From CAYOEJ01 sp964403015 (GTDB lineage Bacteria > Actinomycetota > Actinomycetes > Actinomycetales > Actinomycetaceae), in assembly GCA_964403015.1 (NCBI GenBank), contig CAYOEJ010000008.1, positions 1 through 59,891 of the forward strand: a DNA stretch of 59,891 nt, read 5' to 3'. Positions within the stretch are counted from its first letter, which is position 1, and every line of letters begins with the position of its first letter. Positions 33,599 to 41,541 of this stretch are shown piece by piece. The position numbers were made by a program, and so were the translations under genes. The notes under the pieces were generated by a model that was not told the DNA's origin, did not search any database, and saw only the letters and a program-made list of their open reading frames with translations.

Positions 33599-34534
33599 TT
33601 AGGCGTACGAACGCTTTCCTTCGGGAACCACAATGACTGCCGGAGCTTCTTGGAGAACAGCCATCGATACCGAACCGAGAAGCCCGTACATGTCCGAGGA
33701 CTTACCGTGGGATCCGACCACCGTGACGGCTGCTTCTTGGGAGCGTTCAATAAGTGCGTCGGCAGCGTGATCTTTAACAACCTCGAGGTTGTATTCAACA
33801 TCCGGGAAATCTACTGCGTGAGCTTCAACTAGCTCGCGTGTATGTTCGGCTGCGCGGGCAATGCCCTCTTCCACTCGTGACTTGCGCTCGAGCGAACGCA
33901 AAAGCGACGTTGCGGACAGGCTGTGCTGACGGGCTGACACGATGTGCAGCGGACGTCCACGACGCTGGGCTTCTTCGAATGCGAAACGCAAGGTGTTCGG
34001 TGAACCAGACTCGGGCGCGATACCTGCAACCACATCGCCTTCGAGCACCATGTGGCGGTCGTGAACCACGAGCACCGGGCAAGCGGCGTATGAAATCACC
34101 TTGGTGGACACGGAGCCGAGTAGAACACGGCGCATGGCCGATAGCGAACGACCACCGAGCACGAGAAGATCGGCCTTGTGGGAGGCGACAACGAGCGCGA
34201 GAGAAGGCTCTTCGATAACGACCTCGGAGGTCACCTCAAGTTCGGGCGCACGTTCACAGATCGTTTGAACGGCCTCATCGAGGCTCTTCTGCGATTCCTC
34301 GCGATCCTCCTCTTCGGGTTCTGCATGCAGACCGGTGAGACCATAGTACGGAATCATCGCGTAGAGCAGGTGAAGACGAGCTCCGCGGCGCTGCGCTTCC
34401 AGCACGCCGTGACGCACCGCGCGGCGTGAACCGGCTGATCCATCGATACCTACAAGGACTACACCTTTCAGATCGCTAGACTTTTGCGTCTCGGTTGCCT
34501 GGTTGGTGTCATTCACAGAATTCTCCGCGGCCAT
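33599..34534 (-). CDS. Tandem universal stress protein (UspA x2)
   Basis: 311 residues with two Usp domains. Domain 1 (about 20-165) begins VVLVGIDGSAGSRRAV and ends with VLGGRSLSAMRRVLLGSVS; domain 2 (about 170-310) ends with VVGSHGKSSDMYGLLGSVSMAVL, fitting the ATP-binding G-x2-G-x9-G-S/T pattern. Cytoplasmic stress-response protein. ATG at 34534 lies 5 nt after GGAG and is preferred over GTG at 34540. It sits between hisD and hisC, which are usually adjacent, and is read in the same direction. Confidence 0.9.
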   Translation of the reverse strand: MAAENSVNDTNQATETQKSSDLKGVVLVGIDGSAGSRRAVRHGVLEAQRRGARLHLLYAMIPYYGLTGLHAEPEEEDREESQKSLDEAVQTICERAPELEVTSEVVIEEPSLALVVASHKADLLVLGGRSLSAMRRVLLGSVSTKVISYAACPVLVVHDRHMVLEGDVVAGIAPESGSPNTLRFAFEEAQRRGRPLHIVSARQHSLSATSLLRSLERKSRVEEGIARAAEHTRELVEAHAVDFPDVEYNLEVVKDHAADALIERSQEAAVTVVGSHGKSSDMYGLLGSVSMAVLQEAPAVIVVPEGKRSYA

Positions 34535-34650
34535 GTGCACTCCTGCTTTCTAATAACCGTTGAGGCTAATTCTAAATCTCGGTGTTTCGATTTGTGATGA
34601 TTACGGTCACCAATTCTTGGTGGCAACGGACACGGTAGGCGCACTTACTC

Positions 34651-35982
34651 CTACTGTGTGAGCCGAATTTCGAGGGCATCGCCGTGGGAGGGTAGGTCCT
34701 CATCGTTAGCCAGTGCGCGCAAAGCCGGATAGAGCTCGGACATCGGCTCACGCTGGTACTCGATCTCCTGAACAGACTTGATAAACACCATGACGTTGAG
34801 CCCCGCCGCGAATCGCGCGGTACCGCCAGTAGGGAGAACGTGATTCGACCCCGCCATGTAGTCCCCCAGCGGAACGGGGCTGTAGGGACCAACAAAAATT
34901 GCACCCGCACTGCGAATTCGCGATGCAACCTCACGAGCCTCGGCGGTGTGAATCTCAAGGTGCTCCGCGCCGTAGGCATTGGCTACCTCGATGGAGTGTT
35001 CAACCGAGTCGGTTAGGACGATTCCAGATTGCGGGCCGCTCAGTGCAGTTTTCACCCGCACGCTGTGCTTGGTTATCGCGGCCTGTTGGGCGATTGCCTC
35101 ATCAATGGCATCCGCAAGCTCAACTGAATCCGTAAAGAGAACGGATGCCGCTGCCGGATCGTGCTCGGCTTGGGATAGAAGATCGGCGGCCACGAAATCC
35201 GCATTCGCGCCGGCGTCGGCAATAATTCCAATTTCCGTGGTGCCCGCCTCTGCGTCGATACCCACGACGCCGTGAACGGCACGCTTGGCAGCGGCGACAT
35301 AGATGTTTCCCGGACCAGTGACGACGTCGACCGGCTCGCACAGAATGCTCGGATCCTCGCTGCCTTCTTCGCCTTTCGCTCCGTATGCGAACATTGCAAT
35401 CGCCTGTGCTCCACCGACCGCGTAGACCTCGGTGATTCCTAGGAGTTTGCACGCAGCGAGAATTGTGGGATGCGGCAGGCCATCGTTATCGGCCTGTGGA
35501 GGCGATGCAAGCGCCACAGTCTTTACCCCGGCAACCTGAGCCGCAACAGCATTGTGAATCACGGACGACGGGTAAACGGCCAATCCACCGGGCACGTACA
35601 AACCCACGCGTTCCACTGGTATCCAGCGCTGGCGAACTACGCCACCGGGCATGATCTCAGTAGTTTTCTCCACCGGCAGTTGAGCTTCGTGCCCAACCCG
35701 ATTGTGCTCTATCGAGATCTCGATTGCTCGGCGGATCTCGGCAGAAAGCTCAGCCTCGGCTCGATCGATTGCCTCTTGCGGGACCCTCAGGTGTCGCGGC
35801 CGCACACCGTCGAACTGCTCGGCAAGCTCGCGCAGAGCCACACCGCCGTCGTTTCGGACCCGCTCAATGATCGGAAGGACCGTGTCCAGTGCCCTATCGA
35901 TATTTACCTCGGCTCGGGGTAAAGCACTGGCAAGGTCGGCGCGATTTAAGGTGCGCCCGCGAAGATCGATACGTTGGAACAT
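34651..35982 (-). CDS. hisD: Histidinol dehydrogenase
   Basis: 443 residues. Two-step NAD-dependent oxidation of histidinol to histidine. Motifs: VERVGLYVPGGLAVYPSSV, GGAQAIAMFAYG, VDVVTGPGNIYVAAAKR and LLSQAEHDPAA with the Zn ligands. Start ATG is 9 bp past the uppS stop, with no ribosome site; TAGACT (35989-35994), overlapping the uppS stop, ends 6 nt upstream, so hisD can be transcribed as a leaderless message as well as by read-through. Confidence 0.96.
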   Translation of the reverse strand: MFQRIDLRGRTLNRADLASALPRAEVNIDRALDTVLPIIERVRNDGGVALRELAEQFDGVRPRHLRVPQEAIDRAEAELSAEIRRAIEISIEHNRVGHEAQLPVEKTTEIMPGGVVRQRWIPVERVGLYVPGGLAVYPSSVIHNAVAAQVAGVKTVALASPPQADNDGLPHPTILAACKLLGITEVYAVGGAQAIAMFAYGAKGEEGSEDPSILCEPVDVVTGPGNIYVAAAKRAVHGVVGIDAEAGTTEIGIIADAGANADFVAADLLSQAEHDPAAASVLFTDSVELADAIDEAIAQQAAITKHSVRVKTALSGPQSGIVLTDSVEHSIEVANAYGAEHLEIHTAEAREVASRIRSAGAIFVGPYSPVPLGDYMAGSNHVLPTGGTARFAAGLNVMVFIKSVQEIEYQREPMSELYPALRALANDEDLPSHGDALEIRLTQ

Positions 35983-35991
35983 ATTTGCAGT

Positions 35992-36489
35992 CTACTCCGC
36001 GTCGTTCCCGGCCACCGTGTCCTGTGCCCCACCGAAGCGCCTGTCTCGCCTAGCGAAATCAACAAGGCACCGCCACAGTACCTCACGATTCACCTCCGGC
36101 CAGGCCTCGTCGATGAACATCATTTCCGCGTATGCCGACTGCCAAAGAAGAAAGTTCGAGGTTCGCTGCTCGCCACCGGTGCGGAGGAACAGATCGACGT
36201 TCGGCAGGTCAGGCTGGTACAGATAGCTCGAAATTAGCTGCTCGTCAACGTCTCGCGGCGCAATCACGCCCGTGCGTATGTCGCGGGAAATCTCCGCCAC
36301 GGCGTCGGCGATCTCAGCGCGCCCTCCGTAGTTGACACAGAAATTTAGCGTGATGACGTCGTTAAATCGCGTGAGCCGCTCAGCTTCCTTGAGCTCTTTG
36401 ACTACCGAGCCCCACAGTCTCGGCTGACGCCCCGACCACAGCACACGCACGCCCCACGCATCCAGCTCGTCGCGCCGGTGGTGGATAAC
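35992..36489 (-). CDS. uppS: Undecaprenyl (polyprenyl) diphosphate synthase, N-terminus lost in gap
   Basis: C-terminal 165 residues of a cis-prenyltransferase: NDVITLNFCVNYGGRAEIADAV, DVDEQLISSYLYQPDLPNVDLFLRTGGEQRTSNFLLWQSAYAEM and WPEVNREVLWRCLVDFARRDRRFGG are family signatures. The N-terminal ~85 residues, including the catalytic DGNGRWA motif, lie in the N gap. Makes the C55 lipid carrier for peptidoglycan. recO-uppS adjacency is normal in actinobacteria. Confidence 0.93.
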   Translation of the reverse strand, partial: VIHHRRDELDAWGVRVLWSGRQPRLWGSVVKELKEAERLTRFNDVITLNFCVNYGGRAEIADAVAEISRDIRTGVIAPRDVDEQLISSYLYQPDLPNVDLFLRTGGEQRTSNFLLWQSAYAEMMFIDEAWPEVNREVLWRCLVDFARRDRRFGGAQDTVAGNDAE

Positions 36490-36589
36490 NNNNNNNNNNN
36501 NNNNNNNNNNNNNNNNNNNNNNNNNNNNNNNNNNNNNNNNNNNNNNNNNNNNNNNNNNNNNNNNNNNNNNNNNNNNNNNNNNNNNNNNN
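36490..36589. other. Scaffold gap (100 N) between recO and uppS
   Basis: By chance the frames on both sides agree, giving an apparent 428-codon fusion; this is not a real gene. From family lengths about 30 residues of RecO and 85 of UppS are missing, so the true distance is nearer 350 bp. Confidence 0.93.
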
Positions 36590-37245
36590 CGCCTCGCGGG
36601 TGTGGACGCGGCGTCGGCGATCTTCCAATCGCCAGAAAGCAGTGCGCCCATTAACTGCCATGTTTCGACCGACGGCGTGGTCGAGCCAACCGGACGACAA
36701 TCGTCGCACACAGCGCCGCCCGCTTGGACGTGGAACGCCGCGTGTGGCCCCTCGGCGCCACAACGAGCACAGTCGAAAATTGCGAGCGCCCAGCCGGACA
36801 GAGCCATGGCTCGAAGGAGATAGGAGTTCATCACGAGGTCGGGGGCGTGTGAGCGTACGGCGATGGCGTGCAGGGCCCCGTGAAGGAGGAGGTATTGCTG
36901 CGGATCGGGTTCGCCTTCGTCACCTTGCAGCCGATCGGCTGTTTCAACGATCGCTGATGCTGCCGTGTACAGATCGTAGTCGAGGGCGATGTTTCGCCCG
37001 TACTGGTTAAGAGTTTCCACCTGGGTGACGACGTCGAGTGTGCGGCCCTTGTAAAGCTGGACATCGATCATCGAGAAAGGCTCCACGCGAGCGCCGAATC
37101 GGGACTTTGTTTTCCGCACGCCTCTGGCAACTCCTCGGATCTTGCCGTGGTTGCGGCTGAACATCGTAATGATGCGGTCGGCTTCGCCAAGGTCATGGCA
37201 GCGCAGCACGATGGCTTCATCACGGTATGTCTTCACAGGTGCCAT
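36590..37245 (-). CDS. recO: DNA repair protein RecO, C-terminus lost in gap
   Basis: 219 visible residues of about 250. N-terminal OB fold (YRDEAIVLRCHDLGEADRIITMFSRNHGKIRGVARGVRKTKSRFGARVEPFS) and Zn-finger region (FDCARCGAEGPHAAFHVQAGGAVCDDCRP). Loads RecA at SSB-coated gaps with RecR. ATG at 37245 follows GGTGAG; 11 upstream in-frame codons are excluded. Confidence 0.94.
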
Positions 37246-37353
37246 TGTCTCACCTGCGTCAATGGGCCGGTTCGGCACGCGCCGCCCCGGCCCATGTGGC
37301 CTACCTCCCGCGCTCAGCCATCATCGAGTAGTGGCTTGCTGGCGATGAAGTCG

Positions 37354-40107
37354 TCAGTCCATTCGCCTCGTCAACCCGCGCGTCTTGGGAGGGAAGAGCA
37401 AACCGATCAGAACGCCAATAGCCACCATGAGGCCCAGTATTCCGAACAAGGCGATCACGGGATATTCCATTCGGGCCTCGAGCATGTTTCCGAGGACATA
37501 CGTGGCAATGAGACCCGCTGCCAACCCAGGTACGCCACCTGCAAGCGCAATAAGACCGCCGAGGACTGCCGTGAATCGCCGCCGCGTTCCGGGCTTTGCG
37601 CCGATTGCGCTGATCGTATCCATGTCGTTTCGCGCTGCACGGGCAGAAAGTAGTACTACCGCTGTGGTCACAAGCAGTGCGATCAGGATGAAGGCGGTGC
37701 CGATGGACAGCGGCCAGAAAACGTCTGTAAAGATTGCTTGGTTAATGTGCGCGATCGTTGCCATGTCCTGCCCTACATTGGTGTATCTGGGGAAATCGCG
37801 GGTGTCCATGATGCTCAGGGGATTTTCAAATTCAACGATCGCTCCCACGATCGAGATATCCAAGCCCATTTCCTGCGCGACACTTGGGGCAATGACGAAA
37901 GCCGGGGACGAACTATGGCTGAGGGTGAGGAGCTTTGCAGCGGGTACCGTTACCTCTTTGATGATATCGGTGCGCACTTCATAGTCAGCGAAGTCGTCTA
38001 GATTCTCTTCGGCAATTCGTTTCCCATCCTTATCCACAACGTACTGTTCTTCGATGGCGAGCGTCGCTTGGCCGTGATCGAGTCGGTTGGTCGAACCAAC
38101 GATAATACCGCCCTGGGCAAGCAGTTCCTTTGCCTTAGCCTTGTCCTCGGGGCGAATCGCGCCAAGGTTGTCGATGATCTCCGCATCGCCAACTACGTAC
38201 TGCTGCTGGAACGATCCCCAGCCAAACGACGCCCGCGTGAAATCTTCCTGACAGCGCGGATCATCCTTGTATTCTTTATACGCATCCTGCGTATTTCCCA
38301 TGTAGTCGCTGGTGTGGGCAGGGCACTCCTTGCCCGGCGCGATCAGGGTGGTCAGCCAAGTGCTTCCCGCTTGTTCCGTAGCAACGCCGGAGAAAAACGT
38401 GGACTTCTTGATGGGACGTATCTCGTTGAGATCTGCTAGAGCTTCCTCGAGGATGGCTCGTGAATCTCCGCCCGTGTTTGGAACGTCCGGTTGAACAACC
38501 ACTGATCCGCGAGGTCCGATAGCGCGCAACTCGTGCCGCTCGGCATTCAAGATGGATAGCGACAGAGAAGTAAGCACGGTCGCCATGAGGAGAACCACGC
38601 TGATGGCCGCAACAGCGGGTCCAGTCCGGTGCATATTTCGTACGGCATCTCGTGAAGCGAGTCGGGCACTCACTGCAACACGCCCAATGGCGGCTCCTGC
38701 CAAACGAATGAATACTGGCGCAGAGAAAATCAGGCCCATAACGGCAATGAAGGCAAGGGTGATAAAGATGACCCCATCTCGCACTACGCCCACGCTATCG
38801 CTGATGAGAACGGCTCCAATGGTTGCAAGTCCGCCAATAACTGGTGCAGCGAGATATTTCCTGCGCGAAGGAATTCGTCCGGTTCCCCTATTGGCAAGGA
38901 CGGCTACGACATCGACTTTGCTCGCCTTATATGCGGGCCATAGTGAGGCTATGATCCCCAAAAGGATCGATACGGCGATGGCGAGCGGAACAATCCACCA
39001 CTTGACCGTGATATTGGAATGTGGCGACAAAATACTCGCGAAAACATATAGACCACCAAAGCCGAGTAGGCCAAGCATCGAGCCCAGTAGGCCGATAATA
39101 ATACCCTGCCAAAGCATGGTTGCTCGCAGCTGCTTTCGGGTGGCACCCACGGCGGACATCTGGGCGAGATTTCTTTCGTTGCGCTTGCCCGCGGCAGTGA
39201 AGGCTGGCGTAATTATTAAGACCACTTCGATGATACCGAGAAGAAGAAGTAATCCCACCGCATATGTGGTCGCAGAGGCCCAGGCAGTTCCGGCTCCACG
39301 GTCAAAATCTACGAGCTCGGAATACCGATCGGCCATCGGCGGAGGATTCTCGATAACGTAACGTGAGTGAACCAAGAGGCCGTATGCATTGAGTTCCTTG
39401 ACCTGATCCCAGGTGACCGGAGAATCGCCAACCACGCTGAACTCAAGATCGTTGATGCGTCCCGAAAGCTCGGAGTATGTCGCGTCGCGAAAATCGATCT
39501 GCGACCTTTGCACCACCGTATTTTCATTGGTGATCCCAGAGACTGCGAGATCATGAAATTCAACCTCACCCGCTGGAGTCCAGCGTAGCTCCTGAATGGT
39601 CTCTCCTGGCCGAACCCCGAGCAGGATGGCATCGCGACGCGCAAGGGCTACCTCTCCTTTTTCAGGGAGGCTTCCTTCGATCAGTTCACTCGCGGAAATC
39701 TGCTCCACCGGATTGTAAACCGGGAAGACTGAGTAACCTTCACCCTTGCGAACCTCCGCATAGGAATCAGCGTGGGAGGTCACCACAACGCCGTTGGGTG
39801 CAACAATGTCTTCGATGACTGAAACAAATGGTTGGTCTGGAGCCGCGACGCGATCATTGCCATGGGACAGTCCATTGTCCCCGTCCGGAGATTGCTTGAC
39901 CGGACTAGCGGAGATGACATACGCTGTGGCCTGCTCACCCTCGGCAAAGAGCGACGAAACTCGATCTACACGAGATGTTTGCATCGCCGTAGCAGTGTAG
40001 GAAATAGCTGCGACCGGAATGGCAATGAGGATCATTGCCACGATGGTCATTCCCACGTTGCGTCGAAGATCTCGGAACGCAACCTTCACGATGGGTCGCG
40101 AGAACAT
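37354..40107 (-). CDS. ABC transporter permease, FtsX/MacB-like, large extracytoplasmic domain
   Basis: 917 residues. One N-terminal membrane segment (VGMTIVAMILIAIPVAAISYTATAM), a periplasm/exterior domain of about 240 residues, three segments with an FtsX domain (MSAVGATRKQLRATMLWQGIIIGLLGSMLG), further segments and a second external domain, then a second FtsX domain (ISAIGAKPGTRRRFTAVLGGLIALAGG) and a basic C-terminus. This duplicated FtsX layout is that of exporters for antibiotics, peptides or lipoproteins rather than importers. The start overlaps the ATPase stop by one base. Substrate unknown; a PadR regulator suggests response to a toxic compound. Confidence 0.88.
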   Translation of the reverse strand: MFSRPIVKVAFRDLRRNVGMTIVAMILIAIPVAAISYTATAMQTSRVDRVSSLFAEGEQATAYVISASPVKQSPDGDNGLSHGNDRVAAPDQPFVSVIEDIVAPNGVVVTSHADSYAEVRKGEGYSVFPVYNPVEQISASELIEGSLPEKGEVALARRDAILLGVRPGETIQELRWTPAGEVEFHDLAVSGITNENTVVQRSQIDFRDATYSELSGRINDLEFSVVGDSPVTWDQVKELNAYGLLVHSRYVIENPPPMADRYSELVDFDRGAGTAWASATTYAVGLLLLLGIIEVVLIITPAFTAAGKRNERNLAQMSAVGATRKQLRATMLWQGIIIGLLGSMLGLLGFGGLYVFASILSPHSNITVKWWIVPLAIAVSILLGIIASLWPAYKASKVDVVAVLANRGTGRIPSRRKYLAAPVIGGLATIGAVLISDSVGVVRDGVIFITLAFIAVMGLIFSAPVFIRLAGAAIGRVAVSARLASRDAVRNMHRTGPAVAAISVVLLMATVLTSLSLSILNAERHELRAIGPRGSVVVQPDVPNTGGDSRAILEEALADLNEIRPIKKSTFFSGVATEQAGSTWLTTLIAPGKECPAHTSDYMGNTQDAYKEYKDDPRCQEDFTRASFGWGSFQQQYVVGDAEIIDNLGAIRPEDKAKAKELLAQGGIIVGSTNRLDHGQATLAIEEQYVVDKDGKRIAEENLDDFADYEVRTDIIKEVTVPAAKLLTLSHSSSPAFVIAPSVAQEMGLDISIVGAIVEFENPLSIMDTRDFPRYTNVGQDMATIAHINQAIFTDVFWPLSIGTAFILIALLVTTAVVLLSARAARNDMDTISAIGAKPGTRRRFTAVLGGLIALAGGVPGLAAGLIATYVLGNMLEARMEYPVIALFGILGLMVAIGVLIGLLFPPKTRGLTRRMD

Positions 40108-40829
40108 TACATTTCCTCGCTTGTCTCTGAGATCTTTCCGTCCTTCAAGAAGATCACGCGGTCGGCCCAGCCTGCGAATCGCGTTTCGTGCGTGACGAGA
40201 AGTCCGGTGGCTCCGGCGTCGACACGCGTGCGAAGTAAGCGCATCACATCTTCAGCGGTATTTGAATCGAGGGCGCCCGTGGGCTCGTCCGCGAGCAAGA
40301 GACGGTCTTTCGAAACGAACGCTCGTGCTATCGCAGCGCGCTGTGCCTGGCCACGTGAGACCTCACCGGGAAAGCGGTCGGCAAGTTTCTCGATCCCAAG
40401 GTCCGCCATCGCGCTCAGCGCGGCTTCACGTGCCAAAGCTTCCTTTCGGCCATCCAGCTCTAATGGAAGAGCAACATTCTCCGCCAACGTCAGCGTTGGC
40501 AAAAGATTGTAGTCCTGGAACACGTAGCCAATCTTGCGGCGCCGAGTTGCCGAGCGCGCTGCATCGTCCATCTTTCCAAGGTCGGTGCCGTGGATCAGCA
40601 CCTTCCCCGACGTCGGTGTATCAAGTCCGCCCGCAACATTGAGCAGGGTGGACTTTCCAGAGCCGGACGGACCCATCACGGCCACGAGTTCGCCACGGTT
40701 GAGCTTGAGATCCGCATCGGACAGCGCCACGACGTCCTCACTGGTCATCTTGTGTACTTTCGTCACGTTGCGCAGTTCAAGCACTGGCCACGCTACGTTG
40801 TATCCCTTGTCGGTTCCGGGCTTAGTCAT
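40107..40829 (-). CDS. ABC transporter ATP-binding protein (MacB/LolD-type)
   Basis: 240 residues. Walker A GPSGSGKST, Q-loop VFQDYN, signature VSRGQAQRAAIARA (variant of LSGGQ: SRGQA), Walker B LLLADEPTGALD and switch His in VTHETRF. The LSGGQ motif is altered to VSRGQ; this variant may be functional. Energises the adjacent FtsX-type permease. Start lies inside the end of the PadR gene (8-bp overlap), so the three genes are one unit. Confidence 0.93.
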   Translation of the reverse strand: MTKPGTDKGYNVAWPVLELRNVTKVHKMTSEDVVALSDADLKLNRGELVAVMGPSGSGKSTLLNVAGGLDTPTSGKVLIHGTDLGKMDDAARSATRRRKIGYVFQDYNLLPTLTLAENVALPLELDGRKEALAREAALSAMADLGIEKLADRFPGEVSRGQAQRAAIARAFVSKDRLLLADEPTGALDSNTAEDVMRLLRTRVDAGATGLLVTHETRFAGWADRVIFLKDGKISETSEEM

Positions 40830-41373
40830 CGGATTTCCTTTCGCGTGCGTCGCGTTGGGCGCGGGTGACGATTTGTTCTATGTGGTCGATCCATCGGCCC
40901 TCGGATTCGAGGTCGAAAATTCTGCGTTGGAGAAGGAGATGCTCCGTGAGGTTCGAGCTGTCAAGCTTGCGTAGTTCGGATGTGACGGCCCGCAGCTCAC
41001 GAAGCGTGGCGAGGCGTTGCTGTTGGATTTGATCGACGACGTCGATTGCGCGAGATTCTGCCGCTACCGCCATTCGCATGACGAGGTCGTCTCGCTCGGT
41101 GCGGGAACGCAAGATTGGGGTGGCCCACCACTGACTGAGAACCTCACGGCCGGCGTCGGTAATGCCGTAGATTTCTGCGCGTCGATTTCCTTCGCCCGTT
41201 TCGCCGATCACTTCGATAAGCCCGTCGCGTTCCAGGCGTTGTGCTGTTTGGTAGACCTGACCAATGTTCATCGGCCACGTTCCGCCCGTGCGCTCTTCAA
41301 AAATTTGTTTGAGCTGATAGGAACCCGAGGGTTCCTCAGCGAGCAGCTCAAGCAGAACATGTTTGACTGACAT
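40822..41373 (-). CDS. PadR-family transcriptional regulator
   Basis: 183 residues. N-terminal winged helix (SVKHVLLELLAEEPSGSYQLKQIFEERTGGTWPMNIGQVYQTAQRLERDGLIEV) and a C-terminal helical dimerisation domain of the PadR-s2 (Vir) type. PadR proteins generally repress adjacent exporter genes until a drug or phenolic ligand binds. First gene of the ABC operon. A GGGGAG ribosome site precedes the ATG, and tandem palindromes lie 42-66 bp upstream. Confidence 0.92.
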   Translation of the reverse strand: MSVKHVLLELLAEEPSGSYQLKQIFEERTGGTWPMNIGQVYQTAQRLERDGLIEVIGETGEGNRRAEIYGITDAGREVLSQWWATPILRSRTERDDLVMRMAVAAESRAIDVVDQIQQQRLATLRELRAVTSELRKLDSSNLTEHLLLQRRIFDLESEGRWIDHIEQIVTRAQRDARERKSDD

Positions 41374-41414
41374 TGGCTGCTCCCCTCGGATTGACCCAAA
41401 CTAAGCCCTGATGG

Positions 41415-41439
41415 TTACCCGGTAATGATTACAGAGTAA
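41415..41439. promoter_or_regulatory. Tandem palindromic operator upstream of the PadR gene
   Basis: Two dyads of the form TTAC-N3-GTAA: TTACCCGGTAA (41415-41425) and TTACAGAGTAA (41429-41439), 14 bp centre to centre. Located in the presumed promoter of the PadR-ABC operon; likely autorepression sites. Confidence 0.6.
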
Positions 41440-41486
41440 CTATCGGCTTGGATAAGGTCAAGAGATCAGTGGGAGTGTTTTAGAAG

Positions 41487-41519
41487 TGGAGTGCCGTGAC
41501 GGTCCGACACGGCACTCCA
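41487..41519 (-). terminator. Hairpin after leuA
   Basis: 12-bp perfect stem TGGAGTGCCGTG / CACGGCACTCCA with a 9-nt loop. On the minus strand it is followed by CTTCTA, a weak U-tract. Ends leuA transcription before the PadR operon. Confidence 0.75.
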
Positions 41520-41541
41520 GAGCTCAATGGCAAGTCTCGCC

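Noticed and set aside
35992..37278. 428-residue RecO-UppS fusion protein
   Set aside because: In frame only by chance across a 100-N gap of unknown true length.
40107..40829. ATPase inactive because of the VSRGQ signature
   Set aside because: Walker A, Walker B, Q-loop and switch His are intact and related MacB-type ATPases tolerate the change.
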